Source of the DNA: Gigantopelta aegis
Taxonomy: Eukaryota; Mollusca; Gastropoda; Neomphalida; Peltospiridae
Length of the DNA: 64,000 nucleotides
Reading direction: 5' to 3'
Assembly: GCF_016097555.1 (NCBI RefSeq)
Contig: NC_054706.1
Location: forward strand, 22,539,929-22,603,928
The position numbers were made by a program, and so were the translations under genes. A model generated the notes under the pieces. It made no database searches. It was not told where the DNA came from and was given only the letters and a program-made list of their open reading frames with translations. Each line of letters begins with the position of its first letter. Positions within the stretch are counted from its first letter, which is position 1. Below are positions 44,901-59,900 of the stretch, in pieces.

Positions 44901-47900
44901 AGTCTTGTGCCAATGTAAAACAATGGACTGATAAGGTATTAAGTAAGCTATAACCCTAAACAAAACAGTGTCTTGATGTCTGTTACTTAATTTTGTTTTT
45001 GAAATCAGATTTTTTTACAAATTATTCTGGTGTTTTTACTTTTCACAACTGCTAATAACTCAGAGAAAAAAGTGTCATTTCGCTGCCTAGATTAGGGCCT
45101 GTTGGATGAAGGTCTTTGCTCTGAAATTTATGAATCAGGTATGTGAATGTGTAATTTAAAAAAGGAAAAGAAATTGTGAGACAATTAATTCGGAGAAATT
45201 CTATGTTTGTGGCCTTCCATTTACCCACAGAGACTAATGGTGCCCCCATTGTTTGAAGTGAGACACAAACCTGGTACCTACTGGCCTTAAGTCTGATGGC
45301 TCAACTTAACATAAATCTCTTTAATTTACTCATACAAAAAACAAAGACAGCTAAATCTTTCACAAGCTCATGTGTTATAACCATCAGATGATATCATTAA
45401 CTGCTGTGATGTGACAAAGTTTGTTTTTGTTTTACGACACCATAAGAGCATTGATTAATTAATCGGCTGTTGCATTTCAGACATTTGGTAATTCTGACAT
45501 GTCTTCAGACAAACCTTCTCTATAATTTCATTAGTACCAAGTGATCTTTTATATATGTACTTTACAATAGACAGAACAGCACATACCATGTTCTTTAATA
45601 TACTAGTTTTGGGGCACAATTTTGGACCCCCTCCAAAAAAACCCCAAAAAAGCATTGGGATAATTTGACCCTATGACACTTAGCTATATACAACTCAAAT
45701 CATCATAATTGTTGTTTTATTTCATCAGAGGGTCAAGCACATACACAAATTAAATTTTTCAGTTTGTGGCTATGGCATCAACATTTGCATTTGTGAAGGT
45801 TTTTGAATTTATCTGAGATTATCAGTTTCTTACAAACAATTCTTATATATTTTTTTTTATTCTTCAGATATGATCCCAGTGCCGACATGCATCCTGATAT
45901 AGACACTGAACAGGATCGGGTTATTTTCATCAAGTCTGTTGCAGAGTTCATGGTAACTGCTTGTACCTGTACTCGTTAAAGACGTAGACCCTAGTTTCAA
46001 CACGTAAAAATGGACACTAAGTTTAGTTAATCTACAAACCTGTAACATAACTGGATGAAGTTACAACAGAGTGAAACAAGAGTGTGACGTTAAAACAGTG
46101 AAATACTCTTTAAGAATAGACTAAAACTCGACTCCAGAACCGTTACTTCTCAGACACACATGCGTTTTTAAAAATATGAAAAATTAGTTTTGTGATATTA
46201 AAAACACCAGGATGACCAGAAACACTTCGCATGTACGGAAATAGATAATCTAAACAATTAAATCTAAGTAAAGTATGATTTCAGTTATCAAAAATGGCAC
46301 TAATAGTGAAAAATATGACTTCCTGTTTAAAAACTAAGGTCTGTCACTGTTAAACCTGTTTTCCAAATTTAGTGTTGTTACATGCACTTCAGTCAGACTT
46401 ATTTGTGTTAAATAATTAGCTACTAGAGAGTGTATTAAAAAACAGCCCATTATCAGGGTTTCTGCCAGATCATGGGTTTCTACCCTAAAATCTAGGACAT
46501 GTATATATATGAAATGCTGTGTCCATTACCAAAAGATGTCAAACCCATAACCACCTAGTAGAGGCACATATGGTCTGTTTTGTTTTTATTACGTACTCTC
46601 AAATTATTTTCTGGCAAATTAATTTAGAACATCAAATACAGGGTTATGTAAAATACGGTTACCTGTAATTTGTTTGGTGTAGTCTATAAATGGTTTTCAA
46701 AGACCAGAGAAATAAGAGTGCCTCAGACCTCACTGTTTAAGGGGAGCTATAACTCGTTCCCCATCACTTCCCTGAAACTAGTTCAAGAAGAATAAGTTTT
46801 AGCTCCCCTTAGCATGTGAATTTATAGGGTGTCAATATGGTAATATCTTAAATAGCTCCCCCTTAATCTCAATTTTTGTGTGAAATTTAAATACATGTAG
46901 CTGAGTGTTGGGAGGATTTTAAAAATAATTTTATTCACAGTTTTTTGAATGTAGGATCACAATGTTGTGCTCACTTCAGATTAAATTGATTGGCCCATAA
47001 TGTTATTTGTGCTCAAGTCGTGTAAATAAAATGTTGAATTATCTCCCCTTGGTAGAAGACCACAATTATTTGTGAAACTTACAACTGAGATTTATGAATA
47101 CCAGCCACTAGTATCATAAAGGCCTAGTTATTTGTGGAACTTGCAACTTTATGAATACCAGCCACTAGCATCATAAAGGCCTAGTTATTTGTGGAATTTT
47201 CAACTTTATGAATACCAGCCACTAGCATCATATAATTTAAAGGCCCATCTACATGTATGTTGTAAAAAAAACACTATTCATGGTACACAAGGGAGATAAC
47301 TACACTATTCTGATTGTTGTTTTTAAAGGCTACAAAAGCACACATTAAACTGAACACCAAGAAGCTGTACCAGTCCGATGGGTATGCAGTGAAGGAGCTA
47401 CTAAAAGCCACCTCGATTTTGTACAACGCCATGAAGACGAATGTCGCACAGGCACTGGAACAGCCCGACAACGACACGACGGAGAATGTTTCCTTTGATG
47501 TGTCAAGCAAGGTATATAGTGCATCTTCCTCCATCTTTTACTACTTTTTTAAGCAGGTATCATAAAGGTCGTGGAAATCCTGGAAAGCCATGGAATTTTA
47601 AATTGTCTATTTTCATGTCCGAAAAGTCAGTGTAGAAATTTTATGTATTGTAATGCAGATAACAAAATTGTTATGTGTTTTTGTTATTATTCAGGGCTTT
47701 AGATCTCACTAATTTTGGCACAACGGGGAATTTTGTCTTTCCTGAGTGCAGGAAGGTTGTTTTAGTTCAGTATTGTCATTAACAGCTGCTGTAGAGTTGT
47801 CAATATTCAGAAATGCATTTCAAGTTACTGTAATCTAATTAACCTGAACATTTCAGTGGTTTTGAGATCAGCAGGTTTGTAGTTAATTTGGGCATGTGTG

Positions 47901-50900
47901 TTTTCGGGCACAACGTTTATCGCCTCAACTTTAATGCAATCTAAAGTCCTGTTATTAATTTTGTTTTCATTCTGTGAACAAATTGCCTCATATGATCATT
48001 ATACATGTATGTTACATTACTATTCTGATGTTTTTCATTATTTCTGGAGATAATAATTGTTGTATATATTGTAGTTCTGCATAAAGCTTGAACTATTTTA
48101 ATTGTTAATATCAGTGTTAGTAGCATCAACATTGGGATCAAAATATGTTTTTAAAACATTATTTTTACCCAGACAGCTTGTTATTATGTTCTGATATTGT
48201 CATGATTAAGGAGTCATTGACACACAGGATAGATCAGCAGAGATGAGGTTCGATAGAGGAGGAGGTGGCACTTTGTCTGCCCAATATATATTTTCATAAT
48301 AATAGGCCAAATCATGGCTAAACCTAGCCTGAAATAACTATAACCTATAAGTAGGCAGTAAACAACGAAATCAGGACATAGTGATATGGAATCTTCTTCA
48401 GTCACCTGTAGACCAAATTAGGACTTTTTTGTGATGGGGATGAGTGTGTGTGTGTGTGTGGGAGGATGCAGTGGCGGATCCAGAAAATCCATTTGGGTGG
48501 GGCCCATTGACATGAGGTGGAATGCCAAGTGAACTTTGGGGGAGGTTTGGAGGGTGATCATAAAAAATGAAAATTAATATATAATAAAATTCTAATTATT
48601 GCAAAATTTAGGTCCCCAGAGCCCCTCTTGATCTGTCTTTGGGGTGGCAACTCTCAAACCCCTCCTGGTGATAGCCCAGCAATACAGTGCATGTAAATAT
48701 TGTTAAACATGCCTATATAATTATTAGAGGCAAAATTTTGAACTTGTTTTCTCAAATCCCTATGTCTTGTATGACTGAAAAGAGTAGCAAGTAACTGCAT
48801 GTATTTGGCTGAATGCATAATTCCATAATTTTAAAAATGCATGTACCTCTGAGAAGGAACCGTTACGGAGATGAGGGTTATTTCCCCGTTTTAATGTCGT
48901 AAACTTTTTTTCACTTTATGGTAACTTTATACAGATGTGTTACTGGTTTGTAGATTACTGAAACCAAACTTAGTGTCCATGTTAAAGGGTTGTAATACTA
49001 CTAGGTTTCATAACTTTAAGACAAACAGAAACGGTTGATAACACTCATTGTTACAGATTGAACATTATTTGTCATGTATCGGTCCTTATTATTTGAAGCA
49101 AGCAATTGCTCAGGCATGTGCTAGCACAAAATTAGTTCTGTTTGGGAGAGAAACTGCTTGTCTCATCACACACTGATACATCATATCACTCATTTATTTT
49201 ACTCAAAATTACATTCATGAAAATATCGTTTAATGATAAATAAACACTTTTAATTCATAAATTAGAATTTTTAACTTTATTGTTTTTCCTTTATAAAAGC
49301 CATCCATGGGAAAGTTTGAGGTATTTGTATTTGATGTACCTTAGTTTCATATAGTAAAGAGAACATAATGCCACTGTAAAAACTATTCATTAGTTGCAGT
49401 TTATTGATCAAAACTAGCAGCACATATATTTATTACCTTAATTGCTTTTTTAGTACAATATATAAAATTAATATATTTATGTTTTTGCTGTTTATTTCAC
49501 TCTTTAATGCTTCACTTTTGGTTCTGTTTCTTTAATTTATCATGTAGGCTTTAACACATACACAATGTATATGCTTGGGGCTTGAAATAGAAAGTAAAAT
49601 ATATGTATTGACTGCTATTATTTTTTTTAAATATCAGACCCAAATAATTGACTTGCTAAAAATAAAATGTATGACCTGCTGGATCTTAAAGCATTATAGA
49701 ATTAAAATATAATAGAATCACAAGCTAAATAGCAGATAAGATAATCGTACAATCCCTACATTGGTCTCTTGAAAAATAGCCTACAACTTTTGCAGGGTGT
49801 TACAATTAGCAGGTTGAATTGCTGTTTGCCGGCTAGGTCTAAAAGGTGGACTTCTGGGAGGTTTTTTCTTTTGTAGTCTGCTATGTTGAGCCCTGATGTT
49901 GATGATATCTGGGACCTAATTCACTAAACTCTCGCAGCTTTGCAATCTCGCAGTGCAATGCTAAAAGACTTACAAAGAGGATGCTTTGTTGTCTAGCAGA
50001 GGCTAAGAAAGCTTTGTCAATTAGGCCCCAAATCTTTAAATTGGCACCATTCTACAAAATCTATGCAATATTTTATTTCCAATTTTGAATGTTTCCCTCT
50101 TATATGAATATAACAATTTTCAACTTACAATTTTATTATTTGTATAGTTATTACATGTTTGTTATGGTTTCATAATATGAAGACTCAACTTAACTGTTCA
50201 CAAATTGCACTCACCAGAATTTGCCATTTGCTTGCTTGAAATTCATTCCATATTTTAGTCGGTCAGTTATTATATAAAAAAAATTAATAATTTAAAAAAG
50301 AGCCAACATTTATGTTTTTGAAGATGAACTGAAAATTCCCATTATTATTGCCACTGAGGGTAGTCGATCCTACGACTCGTCACACCTCAGGCAAGGACTG
50401 TACCACTTAGAGCTCTACATCAAGGCTTTTTGCAGCCAAGTTTTCTGATCCTTCTTTCTGTGACTCGCTGTTTGCTTTGTGCATTTTATTGTCTTGTTTA
50501 ACCTGCAATACATGTACCTTCATTTTAACATTTTATTGTCTTGTTTAACCTGCAATACAGGTACCTTCATTTTAACATTTTATTGTCTTGTTTAACGTGC
50601 AATACAGGTACCTTCATTTTAACATATGAACTCTGATTGTTTCACTGTGATTAACATTTATTTACCAGACCTCAATGTGAATTTTTTTTATGGGAGTGTT
50701 TTATCATTCCCCTAACTTAGGTTAACGGGAGCAGGGTTCATGTACACTGGAATTTTGTTTTACGTTAGCTAATTTTCAGAAAAGTTGAGTATTTCCTTCA
50801 AAATCATTAAAATATGGTTAATTCTGTAGCCATTTTGTATAAAAATTAACAATTGGCTAGTTTGGCAATGTACAGGTGATCCCTGGCGGAGTCATTTATT

Positions 50901-53900
50901 AGCATATATCGATGTATATGTAAGTTAATTCACATGCTAACGGGATCTAAAACTTACTCTCCTAGACTTTTATGATGAAGTCAAGATATACAGTGTATTC
51001 TACATGTATACATAGATGCTTCAATATTAATTTTTAAAAATGTACTTTAATTTGTTATATGAGAGATATAAATTTGATGCACAGTGGTTATGATTTATAA
51101 TATACTAGTTATTGCTGAACATTAATCTTGTTTTAAACAATGAGGCAATGAAAATTGACAAAATACATGTTCGAATGTGTTGATAGCTTTGAGTTCATCA
51201 ACAGCTGTGATGGGATGTAGTGCATTCTAGTGGAACACAGCAATTTTATAAATAAATTTTTTTGAACCACTTGGGAAATAATATGTACAATATATGTTAA
51301 ATTTATATTATCATTAATATTTTCATTAATATTATTAACACATTTGTGTGCACAATTTATTTTGCATGCATTATTTCACTCTTTTTTTTTCATTCATTAG
51401 ACCCTAATTCGTATCATTATACTAATGTGTAGATATAATAATTACTACACCTTTTTATATACCTGTGATTTTAAAGTGGATGGTTTTTAGACAAAGTCAG
51501 TTGGTTTTAATTATAAATAATAATTTTAAAACATAACAAACGATTCTTAATTTATTTTGAATGAATTTAATGACACACTCAACACCTTTTAATTATGCTT
51601 CAATGGGACTCCTTTTGAAAAATAAAGCAGAGAATCATGGAGGGACAACAGTAAGGGTGCCACGATACACTGCTGACAAATCGATATACAATACCCTTGC
51701 TTGTGTATCGATTGCTGTTTTGACCATGCATGTACATGTACCTGTACCTGTATGTATATATTCCTATTTTAATTTCATATCTATTTACTAACACCAACTG
51801 AGATGTTCTTATATGACAAGTTTTTTCATCAAGGAGAGACAATATTATGTAACTGCTTATATCTATGTCTATTATGTGGTATTTCTACACTAAAACTATG
51901 TTTAATCAATGTTTTTCTTTGTCTGATTCCATACATGTATAACCGTAAATAAAATGTCTTGTATCGTGAGGTTGGTATATCATGACACCCCAAGACTACA
52001 GCAGGTTAATTATTTCAATGCTGCTGACCAATTTGAACAAGACCACTTCAAAACAACAGACCCTGAAAAAACCTGTGGAAGAAATGGGGTTAAAATACCA
52101 GCAGTTCTGATTCAATGTTTTTATTTAAAATATAATATACTAGCCGGCATTAATAATGCAATTTCCTTTTGTCAAAATAATATACGTTTTGGTTGGACTT
52201 CGTTGACGCTATTCGTCAATGTACATGGTACAGTGGTACACATTATTTCAGCAGCATGTAAAGGTCGACTTCCGGCCTGTTCCCAACATAAGGGGAACAA
52301 CGCTAAAAACGCATTATCCGGTAAATCACGCACATGCAACCACTTGGCGAAATAACACTTTGCACGTGCATTTCCTGATACCCGGGCACACTCAGAACAC
52401 GCGGGTGGCAATGAGTATCTCACTCCTACACGATGCCTCGGTTGAACAACACCGATCGGAATCAAGCCATTGGCTTGTTGAATGCCGGAAACTCGCAATT
52501 GCGGGTAGCACAACGGTTCCACGTGCACCCGTCAACCATTAATCGGCTCCTCAACCGATATCAGACGACAGGGACCGTCAATGACCGCCGTCGTTCGGGC
52601 ACACCACGCGTAACGACCAATAGACAGGACCGGAACATACGGTTGCGGCACCTGCGCAATCGGTTTTGACAGCCGCAAGCACTGCCAGGACTGAAGTGGG
52701 AACCAGGGGACGACTCATCAGCGCCCGAACTGTCCGGAGACGTCTTGCCGCAGCACGACTGCATTGCCACCGACCCTACCGTGGCCTTATCCTCCTGCAC
52801 AGACATCGTCAAGCAAGACTCTTATGGGCCAGGAATGGTGGGCATTTGCGACCCAGGAGATGGCGAGATGTCATCTTCTCGGATGAATCGAGATTTAACA
52901 TGAGTGTCACGGACAGACGTCGTTGCATTTACCGCCGTCGTGGAGAACGTGTCGCGCAGGCCTGTGTTCTGGAGAGGGACCACTACGGGGGCGGCGGAGT
53001 CATGGTTTGGGGCGCCATCAATGCTGACTTCCTGTGGTGGTACAGGGAAACCTTAATGCGCAACACTACGTCGACAACATCCTGCGGCCGGTCCTCCTCC
53101 CATTGATGAGACGGCATGGCGGAAACAGGCTCGTCTTCCAGCAAGACAACGCTCGGCCGCACACTGCCAGGCGTACACAGGCGTTTCTTCGTGCCCACCA
53201 TGTCACTGTGTTGGACTGGCCAGCAGTTTCCCCGGACATGAACCCAATAGAGCACATGTGGGACGAGCTGGGACGTCGTGTTCAAAACCAACCAAATCCA
53301 CCACAGAACTTCGCTGAGCTGCAGCAGGCATTGCAGCATCACTGGGCAGCCATCCCACGACGTGTGGTGAGGCGCCTGTGCATGTCCATGCCTAGGAGGC
53401 TGCAGGCGTGCATCGCAGCACATGGAGGTCACATGAAATACTGACCCCCATGACGTTGACATCGCCAGAGACGTTATGCGCGATTCACTGTTGGCGGCTG
53501 ACAGTGCCAGTCAGATGGGCCAGTGGTTGGTCTCACTGGTGGTATCAGTTTCATTTTTGTGGGATCTCGCATAATAAAATAAACCATGATCATTTCCGAG
53601 ATTGCGTTTTTATTGCCGCCTAGTATAAATTCTCTGATTTCATTTCTTTTTTTGTTGTTTATCTGTGTAGATCAGTGACCTCAAAGAAGCGAGACGATTG
53701 GCTTCAGAAATTACAACTCGCGGAGCTAGCTTGTACGACAAGTTAGAGAAGGAAGTTGACTTGAGGGTAAGTCTTTACAAACAAATACAGGGCTTACTGA
53801 TGTGCGCTTTACGCTTTCCTTCCCATTCTCGACTGCAAAACTGACGTAAAACCCCATATGACGTAATGTGCACATGGGTTCGATTTCTCACACTTTGTAT

Positions 53901-56900
53901 AATTATTTTAAAACATTATTATTTAATGAAAATTTAAGATTTGTAAAGGATGTATTATGAATAGTACGGACTTTGAAGTAGATGATGGATGGGATTGCTA
54001 GTCATCGATTGAAAGCGAAAATAAACTTTGCGAAAGCAACATAAACAATGACGTCAATGATCGTGATCATAGGGTTTTAAAAACTATATTTTTTAAATAT
54101 TAATTACGTAAGTTCTTCTGTAAATTTTATTTTGGTATTAGACTCACTACTATGACGCACATCAAAATAGTGTCACATTAATTGTTTTTTTACAATTTGA
54201 GGTGGAAAAATGTAGGTTCAAAATTACATATTTCACATTGAAAACTTGGGTCAGTGATGACATTTTCTGGGTGTAAAGCTGGGTGGATAATAGTTAACCA
54301 CTGAATCAGTTTGGTTTCATTTGTAGGAGAAAAACTGGAACCGCAAGCATGGAGATAGAAAAACACTGTATTTTTGGTGTTTCTAATTTCCATTTATTAC
54401 CTCTGCAATCAGAAGTCCTAGACATTGATAAACATCACTAAAACTTAATTAAAATATGGATGTCAGTTTTTTCCCAGAGCCCATATTATTGAAGCTATCT
54501 TAGTGCTATGAAATTATAAATCATTGTAGGCTAAGGCATATTTTGTAGTCAGAACAGTATGATGAACATCTGGGTTGCAGAAATGCGCCCGTTCGTTTGT
54601 CTGTAAAGGGTACAAAAGCTGCCAGGTTAGTCAGTATCAAAACTCAATACTGACACTACCCTACCAGGCGACTGATAATTTTGTGTTTTGTGATATTGAT
54701 TCTGAATTCATAAAATGTTTCTAACATTGTAGTTGTAATTCAAACTCATCACCATTTTAACTTGACGAAAATTAAGCTGTTTGAAAATCTCTGTTTATCT
54801 TTGTCTGAGCTTAATGTCTACTTTACCACACCCTGCCCACGTGAAATTTTCTTATGTGCACATGTTTTCTGTAAAAGCTGTCCATTTTTATGATTTCCTT
54901 GAAACATATTATCAGCAAATCATTTACTTTTTCTCTTTTTTGTTTTGTTTTAAATATATGAATCATACAAAAATATGAAGTACATGTATACAACAGGAAC
55001 ACTGCACCAACATTGGATTTTTTTATTTAAACAAGTTGCCCTTGATTTGTATTCATACCTTGGCCAAGGTACAAGGTATTCCGAGTGCATTTTCCAGTCT
55101 TGGCTATTTTCACAAATTTCCAGGAAAACCTGTAAATATTCGATTCACTGTTAGCACTGTGAACAGAATTTTTTCTTTGTATCAAAATTATTATGATAAT
55201 TAAGATTTTTCCAATAAATTGTTTGTTTAAGTTAATCAGATTATTAATGATTCCAATTATCATGATGTCGGCCATGAAATTACTCGAGGACTCCAGATAC
55301 TGACCCATGTTGAACACCTCAGCCATGTATGATTAGATTTATACTCACACTTTGTGATGGCAATTGCCTAAAAAATTAAACTGAAAGTCATATAATATTA
55401 CAAAATGTATGTCCTATGTTATTTCAGGAGGAGCGAATTATGGTGTTGTCACGGTCATTGGAGATCAATGAAGTTGAAAATGGTTTGCATTCATCAATCA
55501 AGGCAGTGGAGGTATTTTTACAATTAATGTTAACACCAAAAAGATTGTCAGCTTCATACTTTCTGATTATTTGTATTAAGTAATACGAAAGGAAAATGGA
55601 AGATTTGTGAAGTTGGTTTCTTGGTCTTTGAAGGGACTGATCCTGAGTTTGCAACAATTGTAACATATTTGTAAATAATAAATAATTTTCAACAGCTAGT
55701 TACATCTTGAATACAGTTTATTGTTTAGAATATTAGTTTCTGTAGTACAGATGGTCTAAAAAAGAAAGAAATACAACAAACATTGTAAAGACTGTTAAAG
55801 TGGCAACCTGTAGCCTATTCAGTGGCCACCAGGCTGTCCTAACACTGGAAGGAACTGAGTTCTAACAAGATACAATAACATATTACAGATCAAGCCTGTT
55901 TTAACGTTCTGACTAATGGATTCATTTCTGACAAAAACCACCTGGAGGGAGTACAAGTTTATAACTTTTACTCACATTTTTTCACTTTTTTTTTTTTTTA
56001 TAAATACATAATAAAATAATGTTCATATGTGGAAAGGTCAGTACTATTTTCGTGGAGTTTTCTAATTTTTATGATATTTTAGCTTTAAAAATATGCAAAA
56101 AAATTGATAAAGCGATCACACAAGGGAGTAGTCAAAAGTCATGTGGCTTCAATAACTGAATAAATGTTTTGTCTTGTCTAGTCAAAAGTGACCATTTAGC
56201 TGTATCATTCTGTAATATCTTATGTCTGCCTAGTTACTGAACGACTGTATATAATAGCCTGTCTTGTTTGTGTAGGCTGAGATAGCGAAGACTATGCAGA
56301 TGCTTGATAACGTGGCGTCTGACGAAGCAAACCTGGAGGCCAAGATTGAGAAGAAGCGGAGTGAACTGGAGAGAAACCACAAACGACTGTCAACACTACA
56401 GAGTGTCAGGTACAGAGAGAATACTAAATGAGTTCCTGTGTGAGACCGTTTATATTATAAGAGTGTGTTTTCAATCGTACATCACGAGCAAAAGCGAGTG
56501 ATGTACAATTAAACACACACAAGTTAATAGTATAAATGGTCTCACACGAGAACGAGTATAGTATTTTATTTATTACACTGCATTTATTCAGTGAACAAAA
56601 ATCGTACAGAATGACTTCCAAATTAACTGAACAAGACATGAAATGCACATATTAAAGACAAATGGAAAATGGCATTGCTTACCAAATGACGTCATGTTGT
56701 GGTTACTTCATTTAGCTATTTATCAATGCAACTTTACATTTTTACTCCACACATCTATCAATGAAGGTTGGCGCAGTGGTTAAGCCATCGGACTACAGGC
56801 TGGTAGGTACAGGGTTCGCAGCCCGGTACCGGCTCCAACCCAGAGTGAGTTCTTAAGGGCTCAATGGGTAGGTGTAAGGCCACTACACCCTCTTCTCTCT

Positions 56901-59900
56901 CACTAACCACTAACCAACTAACAACTAACCCACTGTCCTGGACAGATATAAGCACGAAAATAAGTTGAAATCAATCAAGGCTTAACAAATTTATTAAAAA
57001 TAATATTTTGTTAAATTCTGCTGCTAACATTAATTATAAGAATTGACAGCAAGTATTTTTCCTGTTTAAAAATATGAATAGAACAAACCATGCACATGTT
57101 TTGCATGAATATCTATGTGGAGGTCATAACCTCTCAAAAGGCACATTCCATGATGTGAAGAGACGATAAATATCACAAGGGTATCTTAATCTCTCTCTTT
57201 TGTTCTTACGGTGATGCGACATGGTACGAATGTCTCGTACGTGAACAGCCACGAGAATAACCTACTGCACAGCAACCAGTGAAATCACAATGTTTGTCTT
57301 GTCATACGAGACACTCGTATCTTGTGGCTGCATCTTTACACTTATTTACGTGCCTCTATCTAATTACGGTTCAAGCATGCTGTCCTGGGCAAATACCTCA
57401 GCTATCTACACTGTACTGTCGAGGACAGTAATAATAATAAATTCTTTATTTAGTGAGGGTAACACGGTTAGCAAAAGCTAATCTTCCCTGAAGCCCTCAG
57501 GTACAAACGATACAGAAGTACAATACATACATTTATGAACAAATGGAAAATACATATATGGCAATAACAGTGGGTTAGTTGTGAGTGATTAGTGAGAGGG
57601 AAGTCAGTGTAATGGCATTAGACCTACATGTACTTATTGTGGGGAGGGTCCGATGGCTTAACCACTACACCACTGAGGCCGGTTCACGTACATCTTATAT
57701 TAGCCACCCTACCCCCCTCGAATTCCACATTATAGCACTACTCAAAAGCTGTTCCTGTCCTTTTTCTGTGATTAAGGGCTGTCACATCCCACTATGCTTA
57801 AAGTCCCTGCATAGTTTTCCCATTTGTTTTTCCCAGTCTTTGTCCAGTGTCACATTCATCCCTGAGGGGGCGAGACGTAGCCCAATGGTAAAGTGTTTGC
57901 TTGATGTGCAGTCGGTTTGGGATCAATTCCCATCAGTGAGCCCATTGGGCTATTTCTCATTCCAGCCAGTACACCATGACTGGTACATCAAAGGCCGTGG
58001 TATGTACTATCCTGTCTATGGGATGGTACATATAAAAGATCCCTTGCGGCTAATCGAAAAGAGTAGCCCATGAAGTGGCGACAGCGGGTTTCCTCTCTCA
58101 ATATCGGTGTGGTCCTTAACCATATGTCCGACGCCATATAACCGTAAATAAAATGTGTTGAGTCAGAGTGCGTCGTTAAATAAAACATTTTCTTCCTTCA
58201 GTAATCCCTGACTGTAATGAAGAGAGGAAATAATTTTTCAGTGTCTTCTTTTCTTCACATTTCTTTGATTATCATCGATGTATTTTAGGCCTGCCTACAT
58301 GGATGAATATGAGAAACTGGAAGAGGATCTACAGAAACTGTACGAGACGTACATGATAAAGTTCCGTAACCTGACCTACTTGGAGCAGCAGCAAGACGAG
58401 TATTACAGAGTGGAGCAGGACAAGCTAGAGGTGACTGTATACGGAGGATAATAAACGAGTTACCAGTTATTATCAAATTTATGTCCTGGGTGAAAATTAT
58501 TTCACGAGGGACATAAATTTGATAATAACTGGTACCGAGTTTGTTATTCTGTATATTACCCCAGCTATTTGGGGTTTTTAAAAGCCTTTATTTTCGATAT
58601 AGTCTACATTGGCTACACGTCCATGCATATAGAAACAACGTAAACTACTTTACTGTTCTGGGTATTGCTTTAACTTTGTATTTTATTCACGGTTCACAGA
58701 TAATTGTCAAAACCCAAAGTTCTATATATTCTGTAAAAAAAATAAAAAAATCTCTAATGACTGGCATTAAACTACCATTTTATTACAAGTTTAACACTAA
58801 AACCTGAAAGACGTAAATGCAAACGCCTTAAACTACGTGACATCATTGTGTGTGCTTTGCCAAATAGTGATGATGTAATATTTAGTACCAACAAGGTGAT
58901 TGGTTTCTTGGAGTCAAATTATCCAATAGTAGTCTACATTAAACCAGTGGATGATAATTTCTCTGAGAAATTATGATTTTTGTTTTTCCATGTTATGAGT
59001 GCCTGCTGGGGTAATAAATAAAGGATTCAACACAAGTGGTTTTTAATATGGAAAATATCAACTGAGTGTATGTTAATCGGTATTTGTTGAGGCTCTGCCG
59101 AGATAAATACTGATTAACTAGACGAGGTTGATATTTTTCATATTAAAAAACACGAGTAGCAAATTCTGTTTATCCTTCTAAAATAACATTTCCATTCAAT
59201 ATTTAGTAAATCACAGTGTTAAACTTAGTCGCCCCCATCGATTATATGACATCACGATTAGCCCAAATTAGTCACACATTTGAACTAAATCTTGGGAAAA
59301 CATTACGCTCAGGTATACTGGTCTTGTTTGCTGGCTTGTAAACAAATGATCCATTGACAGCAACACATTGTTACCTAAAGACTTTGCAAATTTGCATATA
59401 CCTTTAAATTTGCATACCATTATTACACAGGTTAATATTTTAAATTATCACATGGGTTTACGTGGATATCATGGGTAAGTTATAGGATAAAAAATATCTA
59501 CACAGACAATAACATGTATTAAAGATAAAGTTGTGGAACCTGTGAGTATTACAGAGTAGAGCAGGTTAAACTAGAGGGGACTACATGTATATAAAGCTCT
59601 ATACTATACAAACAATAAAATATTCGTTGAAAATAAATAAAGATGCTCAGAGACACTTTTTTAGGGCACTTTGATGTTGTGGAAGATGAATTTTAGAAGA
59701 AAAAAAACTCACTAAAAAGGGCTCTTCAATGGGTGGGGTGGGACGTAGCCCAGTGGTAAAGCACTTGCTTGATGTGCGGTCATTTTGAGATTGAACCCCA
59801 TCGGGCTATTTCTCGTTCCAGCTAGTGCACCATGACTGGTATATCAAAGGCTGTGGTATTTGCTATCCTGTCTGTGGTATATGGTGCATATAAAGATCCC

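Larger units (their letters stand above)
44108..45867 (+). other. CLUAP1 intron 2
   Basis: Contains a GC hairpin ('aggggcccttgagcggcccct', about 44462-44482), the dispersed repeat 45207-45430 and a degenerate reversed SINE (45424-45635). Confidence 0.7.
47512..53670 (+). other. CLUAP1 intron 4
   Basis: 6.2 kb. Holds a partial dispersed repeat (48830-49020), a palindromic MITE (49911-50032), a 47-bp tandem repeat (50483-50623), long AT-rich stretches without features (51000-52130) and the Tc1-like element at its 3' end. Confidence 0.75.
56410..58288 (+). other. CLUAP1 intron 7
   Basis: Holds a palindromic MITE next to the donor (56431-56550), a family-2 SINE (56760-56965), an inverted pair of 'cgagac' blocks (57225-57320), a reversed family-2 SINE split by an insertion (57365-57683) and a family-1 SINE (57868-58195). 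Confidence 0.75.
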
